Positions 27,040 through 36,259 of a DNA stretch of 64,000 nt are shown here, piece by piece (the first letter of the stretch is position 1; every line of letters begins with the position of its first letter). The translations under genes were made by a program, and so were the position numbers. The notes below the pieces were generated by a model, which searched no databases, was not told where the DNA came from, and was given only the letters and a program-made list of their open reading frames with translations. Source of the DNA: DASQZK01 sp963771005 (lineage in GTDB: Bacteria > Bacteroidota > Bacteroidia > Bacteroidales > GCA-2748055); assembly GCA_963771005.1 (NCBI GenBank), contig CAVYRO010000002.1, positions 1,840,558-1,904,557 on the forward strand, in the 5' to 3' direction.

Positions 27040-28302
27040 TTAATCGCTCAATGATCTGACCGGGTCCATTCCAAACCAGGCAACTATGGATACCAGGCTC
27101 AGGGAGGCCGCAAGGAAAAAGAAGGGCACCTCCGATCCTGTCCACGACAGCAGGTAAGGGAAGGCAAGGGCTGTGATGAATGATCCGATATTTCCGGCCA
27201 TATTCATCGCTCCGGAAACAGATCCGGAATGTTCCTTTCCGATATCAATACAGAATGACCATGAAGGGCTGAGGGTCATATCGGCACCAAAAATAGCGAT
27301 GGAAAGGAAAATGATGTTGGACGCAATATGATCTGTGAATACTGAACTGATGAGCCCGAAAATTACGAGTGAGAATCCGATAATGGCAGGAAGTCTTCGG
27401 CTGAGTCTCCATTTGCCGGTCCGGTAAATACGGTCGACGAGCCATCCGGAAAACCAGTTCCCAATGGCTCCGGCCATCAGTGGCGCGGAAGCGTAAAAAC
27501 CCGTTTCTACCATATCAAGCTGATACTTTGCTTTCAGATGAGGAAACAGCCATGTCAGGCAGAAGAAAAAGGTGAAATTGCTGCCAAAATACTGAAGCAT
27601 GGCCAGCCATACATTTTTTGAACCGAAGATTTTGTTAACTCCCATGGTCGTTTTCGCCAGGGCTCCCGAATTCTGCCGGTTTTCGATAATGTATTTTTTT
27701 TCTTTTTCGGGAACGCCCTTATGATCTTCGGGACGGTCCCTGAAAATTGTAAACCAAAGGATGGCAATGATCAGACCAATGGCTCCCTGGAAAAGGAAAG
27801 TAGTGCGCCAGCCAAACGCAGAGATGATCAGAGCTACCAGAGGGAGGGCGAAAGCAGCACCAACCCTGGAACCTGAGAAGTTGATGCCTTGCACAAGTCC
27901 CCTTTCTTTTAGGGGTATCCATGAAAAAACGGCCCTGGAGATATTGGGGAAAGCGCCGGCTTCACCGGCTCCGAAAAAGAAACGGGTAAAAAGCAGGGTG
28001 ACATAATGACTGACTATCCCGGTGAGTCCGGTGAAGAATGCCCAGAACCCGATGATCACACTCAGTACTTTTCGCGGACCGTACTTATCGCCCAATGCAC
28101 CCGCAGGTACCTGAGCTAAGGAATAACCCAGGGCGAAAATGGACAGGATCCAGCCCATTTGCTGGTCGGTCAGATGCAGTGACGATTTGATTGACCCTTC
28201 AGCTGCCGAGATACTCGAACGGTCGATGTACATGAACAGCGAGATGAAAAAGGTACCCATTACCAATAAATACCGTCGCGGGAAATAAAATTTTGAACCC
28301 AT
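27040..28302 (-). CDS. MFS transporter, ACS (hexuronate/sugar acid) type
   Basis: A 420-residue protein with 12 predicted membrane helices. Early residues FISLFMYIDRSSISAAEGSI and the loop GALGDKYGPRKVL (motif A) match the anion:cation symporter group that includes ExuT, GarP and DgoT, which import hexuronates, galactarate or galactonate. It starts 4 bp after the four-carbon acid sugar kinase stop, indicating translational coupling. A sugar acid substrate is consistent with both the family and the neighbouring kinase and dehydrogenases. Confidence 0.88.
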   Translation of the reverse strand: MGSKFYFPRRYLLVMGTFFISLFMYIDRSSISAAEGSIKSSLHLTDQQMGWILSIFALGYSLAQVPAGALGDKYGPRKVLSVIIGFWAFFTGLTGIVSHYVTLLFTRFFFGAGEAGAFPNISRAVFSWIPLKERGLVQGINFSGSRVGAAFALPLVALIISAFGWRTTFLFQGAIGLIIAILWFTIFRDRPEDHKGVPEKEKKYIIENRQNSGALAKTTMGVNKIFGSKNVWLAMLQYFGSNFTFFFCLTWLFPHLKAKYQLDMVETGFYASAPLMAGAIGNWFSGWLVDRIYRTGKWRLSRRLPAIIGFSLVIFGLISSVFTDHIASNIIFLSIAIFGADMTLSPSWSFCIDIGKEHSGSVSGAMNMAGNIGSFITALAFPYLLSWTGSEVPFFFLAASLSLVSIVAWFGMDPVRSLSD

Positions 28303-28306
28303 GAGA

Positions 28307-29692
28307 TCAGTTTAGTTTTTGGTAGATTTCGGTTAATGATGTTTCTGTACCTACATTTCCCGGGAAAATGATCAAAGGCATGTTGTTGAATTTTTTTCCT
28401 TCCTTTACTCTCCAGACCGGCACACCGGGCAATATTTGTCCGCTCACAATGGCTTCCCGGATACCCAGTCCGTCACATGCCACTACATGAGAGGTGATTC
28501 CTCCCTTGCAAAGTATATAGCGGGGTTGGCTATCAATTTGGTCGATGACATCTGCCAGGGCGGCTGACACCCGGTTGCCTATTTGCAGGTTCTCACTGCT
28601 TTCCCTGCCGGAAATCAGTTTCCGGCTGGTGTAGAGTACCGTATTTTCCCCGGTTGCGATAAGGGAGCTCAGTCTGCCAGCCAGGGATGATATATAATCC
28701 CGGCCTTTTCGCTTAAGTAATTCTTCTACGTTCAGTTCAATGGATGTTATTCCTTTCTGCTTAAGCAGGTGGGCCAGCTGTTGTGAGCTTTTAGGTACAT
28801 GGGAACCCACAATGAATAAAGATCCCTGGCTCGTTCCGGTTATGAGATCATCTTTGACGAGCAGCGGGGACAGGGGGATTTCTGCGATTGAATTGATGAA
28901 GGAAGCTGCCGTGCGGAAGATGATTTTCTTCCCTTCACCAATGGCCATCCAGGCACCGCGGGCAAAAACATCAAGATCCCGCTGGCTGATCGCATTGACA
29001 AAACATACCGGTTTGTCCGTTGCCAGCAACTTCTCCTTTATATGCACCGGACCGGCCGTTCTCAGTTCTTCCAGGCTAAAGGAAAGAACCCGGGCCTTCG
29101 GGATCCTGCCTCCGGTTTTTTCTTCAACGTACCCGGAAAGATCCGATGAACGGAACCCAAAAACAAGGTCGTTGGCGAAGGGTGTTTCGGCTGCCGGTAT
29201 CAACTTATCATTCTCCAAAACATAATGAATATCGTTGAGGGTAAACCGCCCTCCCTGGAAAAAGGCCGGGATAAGGCATCTCAGTGCATCCTCCATGTCA
29301 AGACCCGCCGCTATGGTATCGGTCTCCTCCGGGAAATGTCCCCGAAGTGTACTGTCGCTGCGGCTGATCACCAGGAAATCCCGTCCTGCATTGTCGGACG
29401 CCTTTTTCAGATTCTCCGTCACTTCACGCGTCAGGCGGATGGCTTCTCCGGCAACCATACTCCGCGTATTGGTCAATATGAAAAATACGGGAACCTTCTG
29501 ATGAAATTTTTCTTCCAGCAACGGCTCATCCCAGCGGGTAAGTACAGGGACATCCTGAACGGTCTGACAGCCGGTGGGATCATCATCGAGAATTACTATG
29601 GTCCTGGATCCGGAAAAAGAAACAGGATCAAGGTTGCCACTATACTCAGCATGCTGGGCGGAGAAAATTTCTTTGTATCCGGGATAATCCAT
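28307..29692 (-). CDS. Four-carbon acid sugar kinase family protein (DUF1537)
   Basis: A 461-residue kinase. The N-terminal domain has ILDDDPTGCQTVQDVPVLT and ISRSDSTLRGHFPEE, the sugar-binding motifs of OtnK/DtnK. The C-terminal nucleotide domain has CKGGITSHVVAC and IIFPGNVGTE. Known members phosphorylate D-erythronate, L- or D-threonate, or 3-oxo-isoapionate (OiaK). The usual partners PdxA2 and OtnC aldolase are missing here, replaced by an isopropylmalate/tartrate dehydrogenase-like enzyme, so the exact substrate is open. It lies between the cyclase-like gene (145 bp upstream) and the MFS gene (4 bp downstream). Confidence 0.86.
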   Translation of the reverse strand: MDYPGYKEIFSAQHAEYSGNLDPVSFSGSRTIVILDDDPTGCQTVQDVPVLTRWDEPLLEEKFHQKVPVFFILTNTRSMVAGEAIRLTREVTENLKKASDNAGRDFLVISRSDSTLRGHFPEETDTIAAGLDMEDALRCLIPAFFQGGRFTLNDIHYVLENDKLIPAAETPFANDLVFGFRSSDLSGYVEEKTGGRIPKARVLSFSLEELRTAGPVHIKEKLLATDKPVCFVNAISQRDLDVFARGAWMAIGEGKKIIFRTAASFINSIAEIPLSPLLVKDDLITGTSQGSLFIVGSHVPKSSQQLAHLLKQKGITSIELNVEELLKRKGRDYISSLAGRLSSLIATGENTVLYTSRKLISGRESSENLQIGNRVSAALADVIDQIDSQPRYILCKGGITSHVVACDGLGIREAIVSGQILPGVPVWRVKEGKKFNNMPLIIFPGNVGTETSLTEIYQKLN

Positions 29693-29837
29693 AGTGAGTC
29701 TGTTTTTTTTCTGAGCAAATAATACCGGTCCTTCGCCCGGTGTCCTGCCCTGTTTCCAACTAAAAAATCATGGGTTGAAGCTTCTCTTTGCCCCGTAAAA
29801 CGGGTTTTGTTTATTTAAGAACGCGACAGGGTGTTTT

Positions 29838-30473
29838 TCAGTCTTCAAGAGCAATGACCCTGGCCGGCGATCCGTCACCGTTTCTGACCTTGAGCGGGAG
29901 AACGATCAGCCGGATAATATGCTTTTTCAGACTCTCAAGATTGGTCAGACCTTCCACGATGATAATGCCGGCTCCGAGAAGGATGCTGTGTATATCCAGA
30001 AGTTCATCCCTGTTATTTACATCGGCCACCGACGGGGGTTCGACCCCGATAAGATTAACCTTCCGCTTGCTGAGCCACAGGGCCAGGCTGCGACTTAGCC
30101 GGGGAAGTTTGTTGCGGTACATCTCCGGATCGTGAACGTAATGGCTCCAGCCTGTATGAAAGATCACTCCGTCACCCTGGTCAATCTCATGTACTGCAGG
30201 GCCAAGCATGCCGGGTGTGATCTGTTCACCGGGTTTTATTCCGGTAAGGTCGATAACATGTGCCCGGCAGATAAACCGTTCAACAGGGTATTTATCGACG
30301 CCGGATTCATTCACCTGAACATGAACAGGAGCATCAATATGTGTTCCCGCATGTGAATAAATATGCCAGGTGGCCGCATTCCATCCATCATTTTCGAAAG
30401 ATTTGGCGGTTTCACTCCGGAAGCCCGGAAACTCATTGTCGTAGGTATGGCTGAGGTCGATTACCCTGCTCAT
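29838..30473 (-). CDS. Cyclase/metal-dependent hydrolase family (KynB-like)
   Basis: A 211-residue protein with the family signature HAGTHIDAPVHV (H-x-G-T-H-x-D-x-P-x-H, the metal site) at about residues 41-52, an N-terminal VIDLSHTYDNEFPG and a later GVIFHTGW. Members hydrolyse formylkynurenine, isatin or lactone-type substrates with Mn or Zn. There are no tryptophan genes nearby. Four bases separate it from the dehydrogenase gene upstream, so within this operon it more likely opens a lactone or deacylates a sugar-acid intermediate (inference). Confidence 0.85.
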   Translation of the reverse strand: MSRVIDLSHTYDNEFPGFRSETAKSFENDGWNAATWHIYSHAGTHIDAPVHVQVNESGVDKYPVERFICRAHVIDLTGIKPGEQITPGMLGPAVHEIDQGDGVIFHTGWSHYVHDPEMYRNKLPRLSRSLALWLSKRKVNLIGVEPPSVADVNNRDELLDIHSILLGAGIIIVEGLTNLESLKKHIIRLIVLPLKVRNGDGSPARVIALED

Positions 30474-30476
30474 GAT

Positions 30477-31532
30477 CTATCCGATTCTTTTGATCACTTC
30501 GGATACCATTTCCGAAGTCTTGAATTTTCCACCAAGGTCCACAGGAAATATACCGGCGGACAGTGTTTTTTCAATTGCCGTGATGATAGCCTGTGCCGCA
30601 TCCTTTTCACCCAGGTGATCCAGCATGAGAGATACCGACCATAATGTTCCTACCGGGTTGGAAATGTTCCGGCCGGCAATGTCGGGAGCCGATCCGTGGA
30701 TGGGCTCAAACATGGAAGGATATTCCTTTTCAGGGTTGATATTCCCGCTGCCTCCCAGACCCAGGCTGCCCATGAGCGCTCCGCCCAGGTCACTCAGAAT
30801 ATCACCGAAAAGATTGGTGGCAAGCACCACATCAAAGATTTGGGGACGAAGGACGAAGTTGGCTGAGGCCGCATCGATATACATATAGCGATGGGTGACA
30901 TCCGGATACCGGGCCGCGATTTCAGCAATTACCCTGTCCCAATAGGTCAGGCTGTTGATCAGCGTATTGGATTTGGTGATCGTGGTCACATGTTTTCTGC
31001 GTTTCTGTGCCAGCCGGAATGCATAATGAGCGATACGTTCGATCCCTTTCCGGGTGAATACACTGGTATCAATCCCCATACCATTGGGGCTCCCGGGCAT
31101 GATCTGACTGCCAACCTGTACAAATTCACCCTCGGTATTTTCTCTTACTACAACAAAGTCGAAGTTCTCTTCGCTGCGGAGGGGACGCCTGACGCCCGGC
31201 CAAACCCTGACGGGACGGTAGTTGACGTATTGGTTGAAATGAGTGCGCACCTTAAAGGTATAATCTTTGGCGGGCAGGGTGTCATCCACATCAGGCAGCC
31301 CGACGGCACCGAATAGGATAGCATCGAATGATTTGAGTTTTTCCAGTCCGTTTTCGGGCATGAAAACTCCATAGCGCTTAAAATAACCGGCTCCGTATTC
31401 AAACATTCCGGTTTCTATACCAAATCCAAAATCTTTGGCAATTTTATCCAGGACTTCAAGTCCTGCCGGAATAATTTCGTGCCCGATACCATCACCCGGT
31501 ACGGCGGCAATTTTATACTTCTTCTTCTGCAT
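30477..31532 (-). CDS. Tartrate/D-malate dehydrogenase-like beta-decarboxylating dehydrogenase
   Basis: A 351-residue member of the isocitrate/isopropylmalate dehydrogenase superfamily. Motifs are VPGDGIGHEIIPAG, ENTEGEF with the substrate-binding Arg in NYRPVRVWPGV, TKSNTL, NLFGDILSDLGGALMGSLGL for metal binding, and EPIHGSAPDIAG for NAD binding. The VRENTEG form and the FNQYVNYRPVR segment fit tartrate/D-malate dehydrogenases (TtuC/DmlA) better than LeuB. It is the second gene of the operon, beginning 1 bp after the GntR stop. It may oxidise and decarboxylate a C4 hydroxy acid delivered by the MFS carrier. Confidence 0.86.
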   Translation of the reverse strand: MQKKKYKIAAVPGDGIGHEIIPAGLEVLDKIAKDFGFGIETGMFEYGAGYFKRYGVFMPENGLEKLKSFDAILFGAVGLPDVDDTLPAKDYTFKVRTHFNQYVNYRPVRVWPGVRRPLRSEENFDFVVVRENTEGEFVQVGSQIMPGSPNGMGIDTSVFTRKGIERIAHYAFRLAQKRRKHVTTITKSNTLINSLTYWDRVIAEIAARYPDVTHRYMYIDAASANFVLRPQIFDVVLATNLFGDILSDLGGALMGSLGLGGSGNINPEKEYPSMFEPIHGSAPDIAGRNISNPVGTLWSVSLMLDHLGEKDAAQAIITAIEKTLSAGIFPVDLGGKFKTSEMVSEVIKRIG

Positions 31533-32201
31533 TTATTGATTTTGTTTATGTAATTCCTTTTCAAGTATATTTCTTGCTTTTCTTGAATGCATCCTCACCA
31601 GAGATTCAGCTCTTTCTCCATCCTTTATCTCAAGCGCCCCGAGGATCTGAAAATGATCTGAAAGCGACTCTTCAACCGGGAGAATGATACCCCGGGGATA
31701 GGTCCTGATCAGGACATTTCCAATGGTGTTCATTTTCTGGAGGACCTTGTTGCCGCTTAGTCTGATGATGGTATCATGCAATGTCTGGTCTGCCTTACGG
31801 TAGGCCAGCATGTCGATATCTTCCTTCCCGCGGAATGGTTCGAACAGGCTCTTCAGGTTCGATATCTCCTGTGGTGAAATATTTTCCGTGGCACGGCGCG
31901 CTGCTATTCCCTCCAGGCCTTCACGGCATTCAAAAGCATCCATAATCTCACGGATCCCCGGTTTTCTTACAAATATACCCTTGCGTGGAATACTCTCCAC
32001 CAGGTATTGATCTTCGAGCATCTGAAACGCTTTGTGCAGAGGCATTCTACTGACACCAAGCACCCTGGCAATTTGTTCCTGAAGGATCTTTTCACCAGCC
32101 GGCAGCTGGCCTGTCAGGATCATCTCCCTAAGTCGTTCAAAAACTTTCACGCTCAGGTCTGCATGTTCAATGGGAGAGGAATGCGGAATAACCATCATCA
32201 T
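31533..32201 (-). CDS. GntR family (FCD subfamily) transcriptional regulator
   Basis: About 222 residues from the ATG at 32201; an in-frame start at 32246 would place the promoter inside the gene. The winged HTH is at about 18-80 (FERLREMILTGQLPAGEKIL, LGVSRMPLHKAFQMLEDQ, VESIPRKGIFV). The C-terminal all-helical FCD domain includes ECREGLEGIAARRA, and the histidines in TLHDTIIRL and DHFQIL probably bind metal. It is the first gene of the sugar-acid operon. A perfect palindrome typical of this regulator family overlaps its own promoter, so negative autoregulation of the whole operon is expected. Confidence 0.9.
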   Translation of the reverse strand: MMMVIPHSSPIEHADLSVKVFERLREMILTGQLPAGEKILQEQIARVLGVSRMPLHKAFQMLEDQYLVESIPRKGIFVRKPGIREIMDAFECREGLEGIAARRATENISPQEISNLKSLFEPFRGKEDIDMLAYRKADQTLHDTIIRLSGNKVLQKMNTIGNVLIRTYPRGIILPVEESLSDHFQILGALEIKDGERAESLVRMHSRKARNILEKELHKQNQ

Positions 32202-32209
32202 AATGTATA

Positions 32210-32219
32210 TTGTATACAA
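32210..32219. promoter_or_regulatory. GntR operator, palindrome TTGTATACAA
   Basis: A perfect 10-bp palindrome containing TGTATACA, consistent with the GT-N-AC core bound by FadR/FCD GntR proteins. It lies 8 bp upstream of the GntR start codon and overlaps the predicted -7 box and transcription start, so binding would block transcription of the operon. Confidence 0.65.
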
Positions 32220-32247
32220 ATATAAAGGGTTTGTTTTATTCCGCAAA
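32217..32247 (-). promoter_or_regulatory. Bacteroidota-type promoter of the GntR operon
   Basis: On the minus strand a TTTG box (32244-32247) is followed by exactly 19 bases and TATATTTG (32217-32224), matching the Bacteroidota sigma-ABfr consensus TTTG-N19-TAnnTTTG. The start site would fall near 32209, leaving a leader of about 8 bases. The rest of 32248-32504 holds no gene. Confidence 0.7.
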
Positions 32248-32504
32248 GAATTTCATAAAAATGAAAAAAAAACTGTTAACACATGAAATACATGAGGTCA
32301 TGATAAATTTTCATTACCTGACCTTATGACCACCGTTAATGATACGCAGGTATAAACCGGGAAAAATGCTTATCCTTTGGTTTGCGAATCAGCATTGGCA
32401 GGACTTTTTTCATGGATGAAGTAATGGAATTCCTGTGCAATTGCTAATAACGGCCCGGGTCAACCGACCTTAGCTCCCCTGAACTTTCATGAATGCCCTG
32501 TATT

Positions 32505-35500
32505 TTATTTGCCTTTATAATTTGAAAGGAATTGATATTTTCCTGAACCTACTTCAAATACATATTTCTCCCCGGCCTTTTTTATATATGAAATCTGTTT
32601 GTTTTGTGTAACAGGTGTGTTTCCTTCAAGGACTGTGTCCAATTCATCCGCCGGGACGTATACCATGGCACGTGTATTAACAGGCACTTCAATGTTCAAT
32701 ATAAATTTTCCGCCTTCTTTTTTCCAGTCAACTGAGATTTTGCCACGGACAGAAGTGTACGATGCCCTGGCCCACGTAAGATCACCGGCTATCCCCGGAT
32801 TAAAAATGATCTTTTCAAATCCGGGATTATCCGGATCGGGTTGAATTCCTCCCAGGGAATAGTAGTACCAGGCTCCAATAGATCCAAAAGCAGGATGATC
32901 CCTGGAGAAATCGATCTGGGTGATAGCATCCCATACCTCCCAAAGGGTTGTTGCCCCATTCCTGAGCATGTAAAACCATCCGGGCGTATCCTCCTGCGTT
33001 GCAATGGTATAAGCAAGTTCTGAATAGCCTCTTTCGGTCAAAAGTTTGAACAACAAGGGAGTCCCCACAAAGCCGGTATAGAGGTGTTTATTATGTACAT
33101 CGACTATATTTTTGATCAGCTGTTCCTCCACAATTTTTTCCTTCCCCTCCGGGACCATACCAAAAAGCAATGGTATTACCTGGGCAGTCTGGCTATTTTC
33201 GGCGTATAGTCCTGTGGCTTCATCAAAAAACTCTTCATTGAACCGTTCGCGGATCGTGTCGGCGAGCAGGGCATATTTTTTTGCATCTTCCGGTTTATTC
33301 AGCATTTGGGCATACCTGCTCATCAGGCGTGCAAAATAAAAATATGCCGAGGTACCGATTTGATCTTTCGGAGTACCTTTTGCATCCGTAAAAACGGCGG
33401 GTTCAATCCAGTCCCCAAGGCTGGCTTTAAAAATATGAGCATCAGCCATGATCGAGATCCAGTCCATGTATGCTTTCATGCTCTCGTAACCTTCAGCTAT
33501 GTATCTTGAATCACCATAGTATTTGTATATATTCCAGGGGGTCATCAACAAAGCACCTCCCCACCAGGGGTCAGAAAAAACAGGGATTGCGTTCTCCGGA
33601 TTCTTTAAAGAGGTAGCCCAGTTCCATCCGGGATTAGGAACGATGGGAGGTACATGTCCATCAGATTCCTGGGCATCCATCATATCATGAAACCACTTGA
33701 TGTAAAACTGTGCCATATCAAAATTATACATGGCTTCTTCCATCGTGACCAGACCATCCCCCATCCATCCGATTTTTTCCCGGTGAGGGCAATCGGTAGG
33801 GATACTATGAAGATTGTTTAACTGGGTTCGAAGTATGAGTTCCTGAACCTTATTAATACCGGCATTCGAACATTCGAACTCTCCTGCAGGTTCCGGATCG
33901 GTATGAACCCAAATGCCTCTCAGATCACCCGGTTCAGGTTTGTATTTCAAACCCCTCACCTCAACATATTGAAATCCATGATATGTAAAGTGCGGCTCAA
34001 ATATTCCGGTTCCGGAGCCGTCACAGATGTATTTATCCGTCTGGTAGGGTCCGTAATGCCACCAGGCATGCGGGCCATACCTTACCGTACCGTCGGAATT
34101 AAGATGTTCATTATAAAAAAGAGTGACCGTATCCCCTTCCTCACCTTTGATTTTAAGCTTTGCCCATCCGGATATATTAACCCCAAGATCGAAAACATAG
34201 ACACCGGGAGTTGGTTCTGTAAGATTAACAGGTGATATTTCCTTTGTAGCCCTGATCGGGGGCATTTGTTGGGATACCAGCTTGCCTCCCGGTGCAGGAA
34301 CTACGACTGCAGATTGCCAGGCGGTGTCGACGTAACCCGCCAGATTCCAGCCCTTTTTTTCCAGCCTGGCATCCTGAGTTTCTCCACTTCTGACTGAATT
34401 GAAAACTATTTTACCCGTTGATACTTTCCAGGACCCATCGCTGGAAATAACGGTGCCGGTTCCGTCACTAAAACCGATAACTATATTTATTAATAATTTT
34501 GGATCACCCCGCCAGGGTGCGGTTTGAAATCCCCAGGCATCAGGGGTTACCTCGTTATACCAACCGTTTCCAAGGATTACCCCGAAACAGTTGCTGCCCG
34601 GTTTTAAATATTTCGTGATATCATAACTTGCATACAGCACGCGTTTGGTGTAATCGGTAAAACCGGGATCCAGAAGGTGATCCCCGACTTTATTACCATT
34701 AATAGTCAATTCATAATAACCGAGACCGGAAATAAAGGCAGTTGCGGATTGAATTTTTTTCGTTAACTCCTCTTCTTTTCTAAGTAAAAGCGCTTCATGC
34801 CCCTTTTCCACTTCGTCAACGAGGCTCATCCCATCCGTTAGATTACACTTGCTCCATCCCCAATCTTCAACAGTGTCCAAAGCAAGTACGGGGGAATTCT
34901 TACTTATAACTTTTCCTCCCGAAATCACCTGTAATTCTCCCAGGGCAAAATAATAAGGACGTTCCGAATGTTTACTGTTCCATAATTTGATTGCAGTAAA
35001 CCTGACATACCGCGCTGTTACATCCGGACATAAAACGGTGACTTTCCTGCGTCCCGGATTAGGGAAATCGGAAGCCGTTTTGTCCATGATCGTTTTATAC
35101 TTTTTAAAATCCGGATCATTGGATATATCAACACGAAACCGGAGTGGAAATCCAAAGCCGGCATTACTTACAGTTCTCTCACCATCAGAATATTTCATGG
35201 GTAATGCCGGGTGTATGACAACTTTGTCAAATGACGTTTCTTCTCCAAGATCTACCTGCACCCACTTGATCTTATCCCCGCTGGTTTCCGCCTTTGAACA
35301 GTATCCGTTCACTTCTCTCCAGAGGTGGGAATCTTCCTCCGTTTTTGCCCCAATCCAGTAACCTTTCCAATCCGCTCTTTTTAAAAGTCCCATTTCCCAT
35401 CCGGCCATCTCACTCCAACCTGAAATATTGCCGGATCCGTCCTTCACGCGCACTTTCCAAAAGCATTTGTCAAGACTGTGTAACGTTTTACCATCGTAAA

Positions 35501-35852
35501 TTACCTGGACACTTTGATCCGAATCAATAAATTTACTGTCCCACAGGTCGCCGGAATCATGCGATAATAATTCCGGGGTGGAAGCAACAAGTACCTGGTA
35601 TCCTGACTGTTTTTGGTTTCTCAGGCCGGGACTGGTTGTTTCAGGAAGCCAACTTAATGAAGGTTTCTGTACATCCATTCCAATGGGATTATGACGGTAT
35701 TCGCATTGCAGGGAAACCGGCCGGATCGCCTGGGCATAGGCTGACCCCGGAAGTAAGCCGGCAAAAAAGACAAGGCAAAAAATCAAATTCATAGTTAGGA
35801 CAGGATTTTCTTTTTGCTTTTTTTGATGCATCAGTGCGACCAGATTTTTCAT
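32505..35852 (-). CDS. GH78 alpha-L-rhamnosidase
   Basis: A 1115-residue secreted enzyme. The signal peptide ends near residue 41 (GSAYAQA). Bacterial rhamnosidase N-terminal domains start with RPVSLQCEYRHNPIGM and contain GYWIGA. An inserted discoidin-like segment (about 190-310, VQVDLGEETSFDKVVIHP, VTARYVRFTAIKLW) probably binds carbohydrate. The (alpha/alpha)6 catalytic domain has TDCPHREKIGWMGD (about 684-697), where GH78 enzymes carry the general acid, and GATTLWEVWD (about 970). It removes terminal alpha-L-rhamnose from pectin side chains or plant glycosides. It is the distal member of the locus led by the SusC/SusD pair at 45.5-50 kb, separated from it by a palindromic repeat. Confidence 0.93.
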   Translation of the reverse strand: MKNLVALMHQKKQKENPVLTMNLIFCLVFFAGLLPGSAYAQAIRPVSLQCEYRHNPIGMDVQKPSLSWLPETTSPGLRNQKQSGYQVLVASTPELLSHDSGDLWDSKFIDSDQSVQVIYDGKTLHSLDKCFWKVRVKDGSGNISGWSEMAGWEMGLLKRADWKGYWIGAKTEEDSHLWREVNGYCSKAETSGDKIKWVQVDLGEETSFDKVVIHPALPMKYSDGERTVSNAGFGFPLRFRVDISNDPDFKKYKTIMDKTASDFPNPGRRKVTVLCPDVTARYVRFTAIKLWNSKHSERPYYFALGELQVISGGKVISKNSPVLALDTVEDWGWSKCNLTDGMSLVDEVEKGHEALLLRKEEELTKKIQSATAFISGLGYYELTINGNKVGDHLLDPGFTDYTKRVLYASYDITKYLKPGSNCFGVILGNGWYNEVTPDAWGFQTAPWRGDPKLLINIVIGFSDGTGTVISSDGSWKVSTGKIVFNSVRSGETQDARLEKKGWNLAGYVDTAWQSAVVVPAPGGKLVSQQMPPIRATKEISPVNLTEPTPGVYVFDLGVNISGWAKLKIKGEEGDTVTLFYNEHLNSDGTVRYGPHAWWHYGPYQTDKYICDGSGTGIFEPHFTYHGFQYVEVRGLKYKPEPGDLRGIWVHTDPEPAGEFECSNAGINKVQELILRTQLNNLHSIPTDCPHREKIGWMGDGLVTMEEAMYNFDMAQFYIKWFHDMMDAQESDGHVPPIVPNPGWNWATSLKNPENAIPVFSDPWWGGALLMTPWNIYKYYGDSRYIAEGYESMKAYMDWISIMADAHIFKASLGDWIEPAVFTDAKGTPKDQIGTSAYFYFARLMSRYAQMLNKPEDAKKYALLADTIRERFNEEFFDEATGLYAENSQTAQVIPLLFGMVPEGKEKIVEEQLIKNIVDVHNKHLYTGFVGTPLLFKLLTERGYSELAYTIATQEDTPGWFYMLRNGATTLWEVWDAITQIDFSRDHPAFGSIGAWYYYSLGGIQPDPDNPGFEKIIFNPGIAGDLTWARASYTSVRGKISVDWKKEGGKFILNIEVPVNTRAMVYVPADELDTVLEGNTPVTQNKQISYIKKAGEKYVFEVGSGKYQFLSNYKGK

Positions 35853-35967
35853 CTTGCTGAATTTTAGAAGTTTATTGCAGGAGATAAGCTGTTTATTGCC
35901 GATATTTCTTATGTATTTGCAGTCTTACCTCATTTCCTGTTTTCCGGATGCCCAATTAGCATCAGAA

Positions 35968-36194
35968 AGAAAACCCGATGACCCTTCGGCTTCGCTCAGG
36001 GACCGGCGACTTCATTCAAGAGGGTGAACTTTTCGGATGGTGGTAAGGCAGGCAAAAGGCCCCTATGTATAAATATAAAATTCAGTGACTTTCGCAAGAA
36101 GGGGCCTTTGGCCTGCCTTACCACCATCCGAAAAGTTCTTCGGTCATCGAATTGACCGGTCCCTGAGCGAAGCCGAAGGGTCATCGGGTTTTCT
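35968..36194. repeat. Long palindromic repeat element, copy 2
   Basis: 227 bp with perfect 39-bp terminal inverted repeats running inward from AGAAAACCCGATGACCC through CGCTCAGGGACCGG. Inner arms (TTTTCGGATGGTGGTAAGGC and its complement) make the whole element one long hairpin around an AT-rich loop. It shares most of its sequence with 14401-14598 in the same relative orientation. No coding capacity. It lies in the 407-bp gap between the GH78 start and the preceding gene, where it could shape mRNA ends or be a non-autonomous mobile element. Confidence 0.88.
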
Positions 36195-36259
36195 GGCAAA
36201 CACCAATTAGCGGATCCGATTTCTTTACATCCTTTTTTTCATAAGTTGTCGAATAGAAT

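Noticed and set aside
31533..32246. GntR start at 32246
   Set aside because: That start would place the consensus -7 box and the palindrome inside the coding region; the ATG at 32201 fits the promoter and family N terminus.
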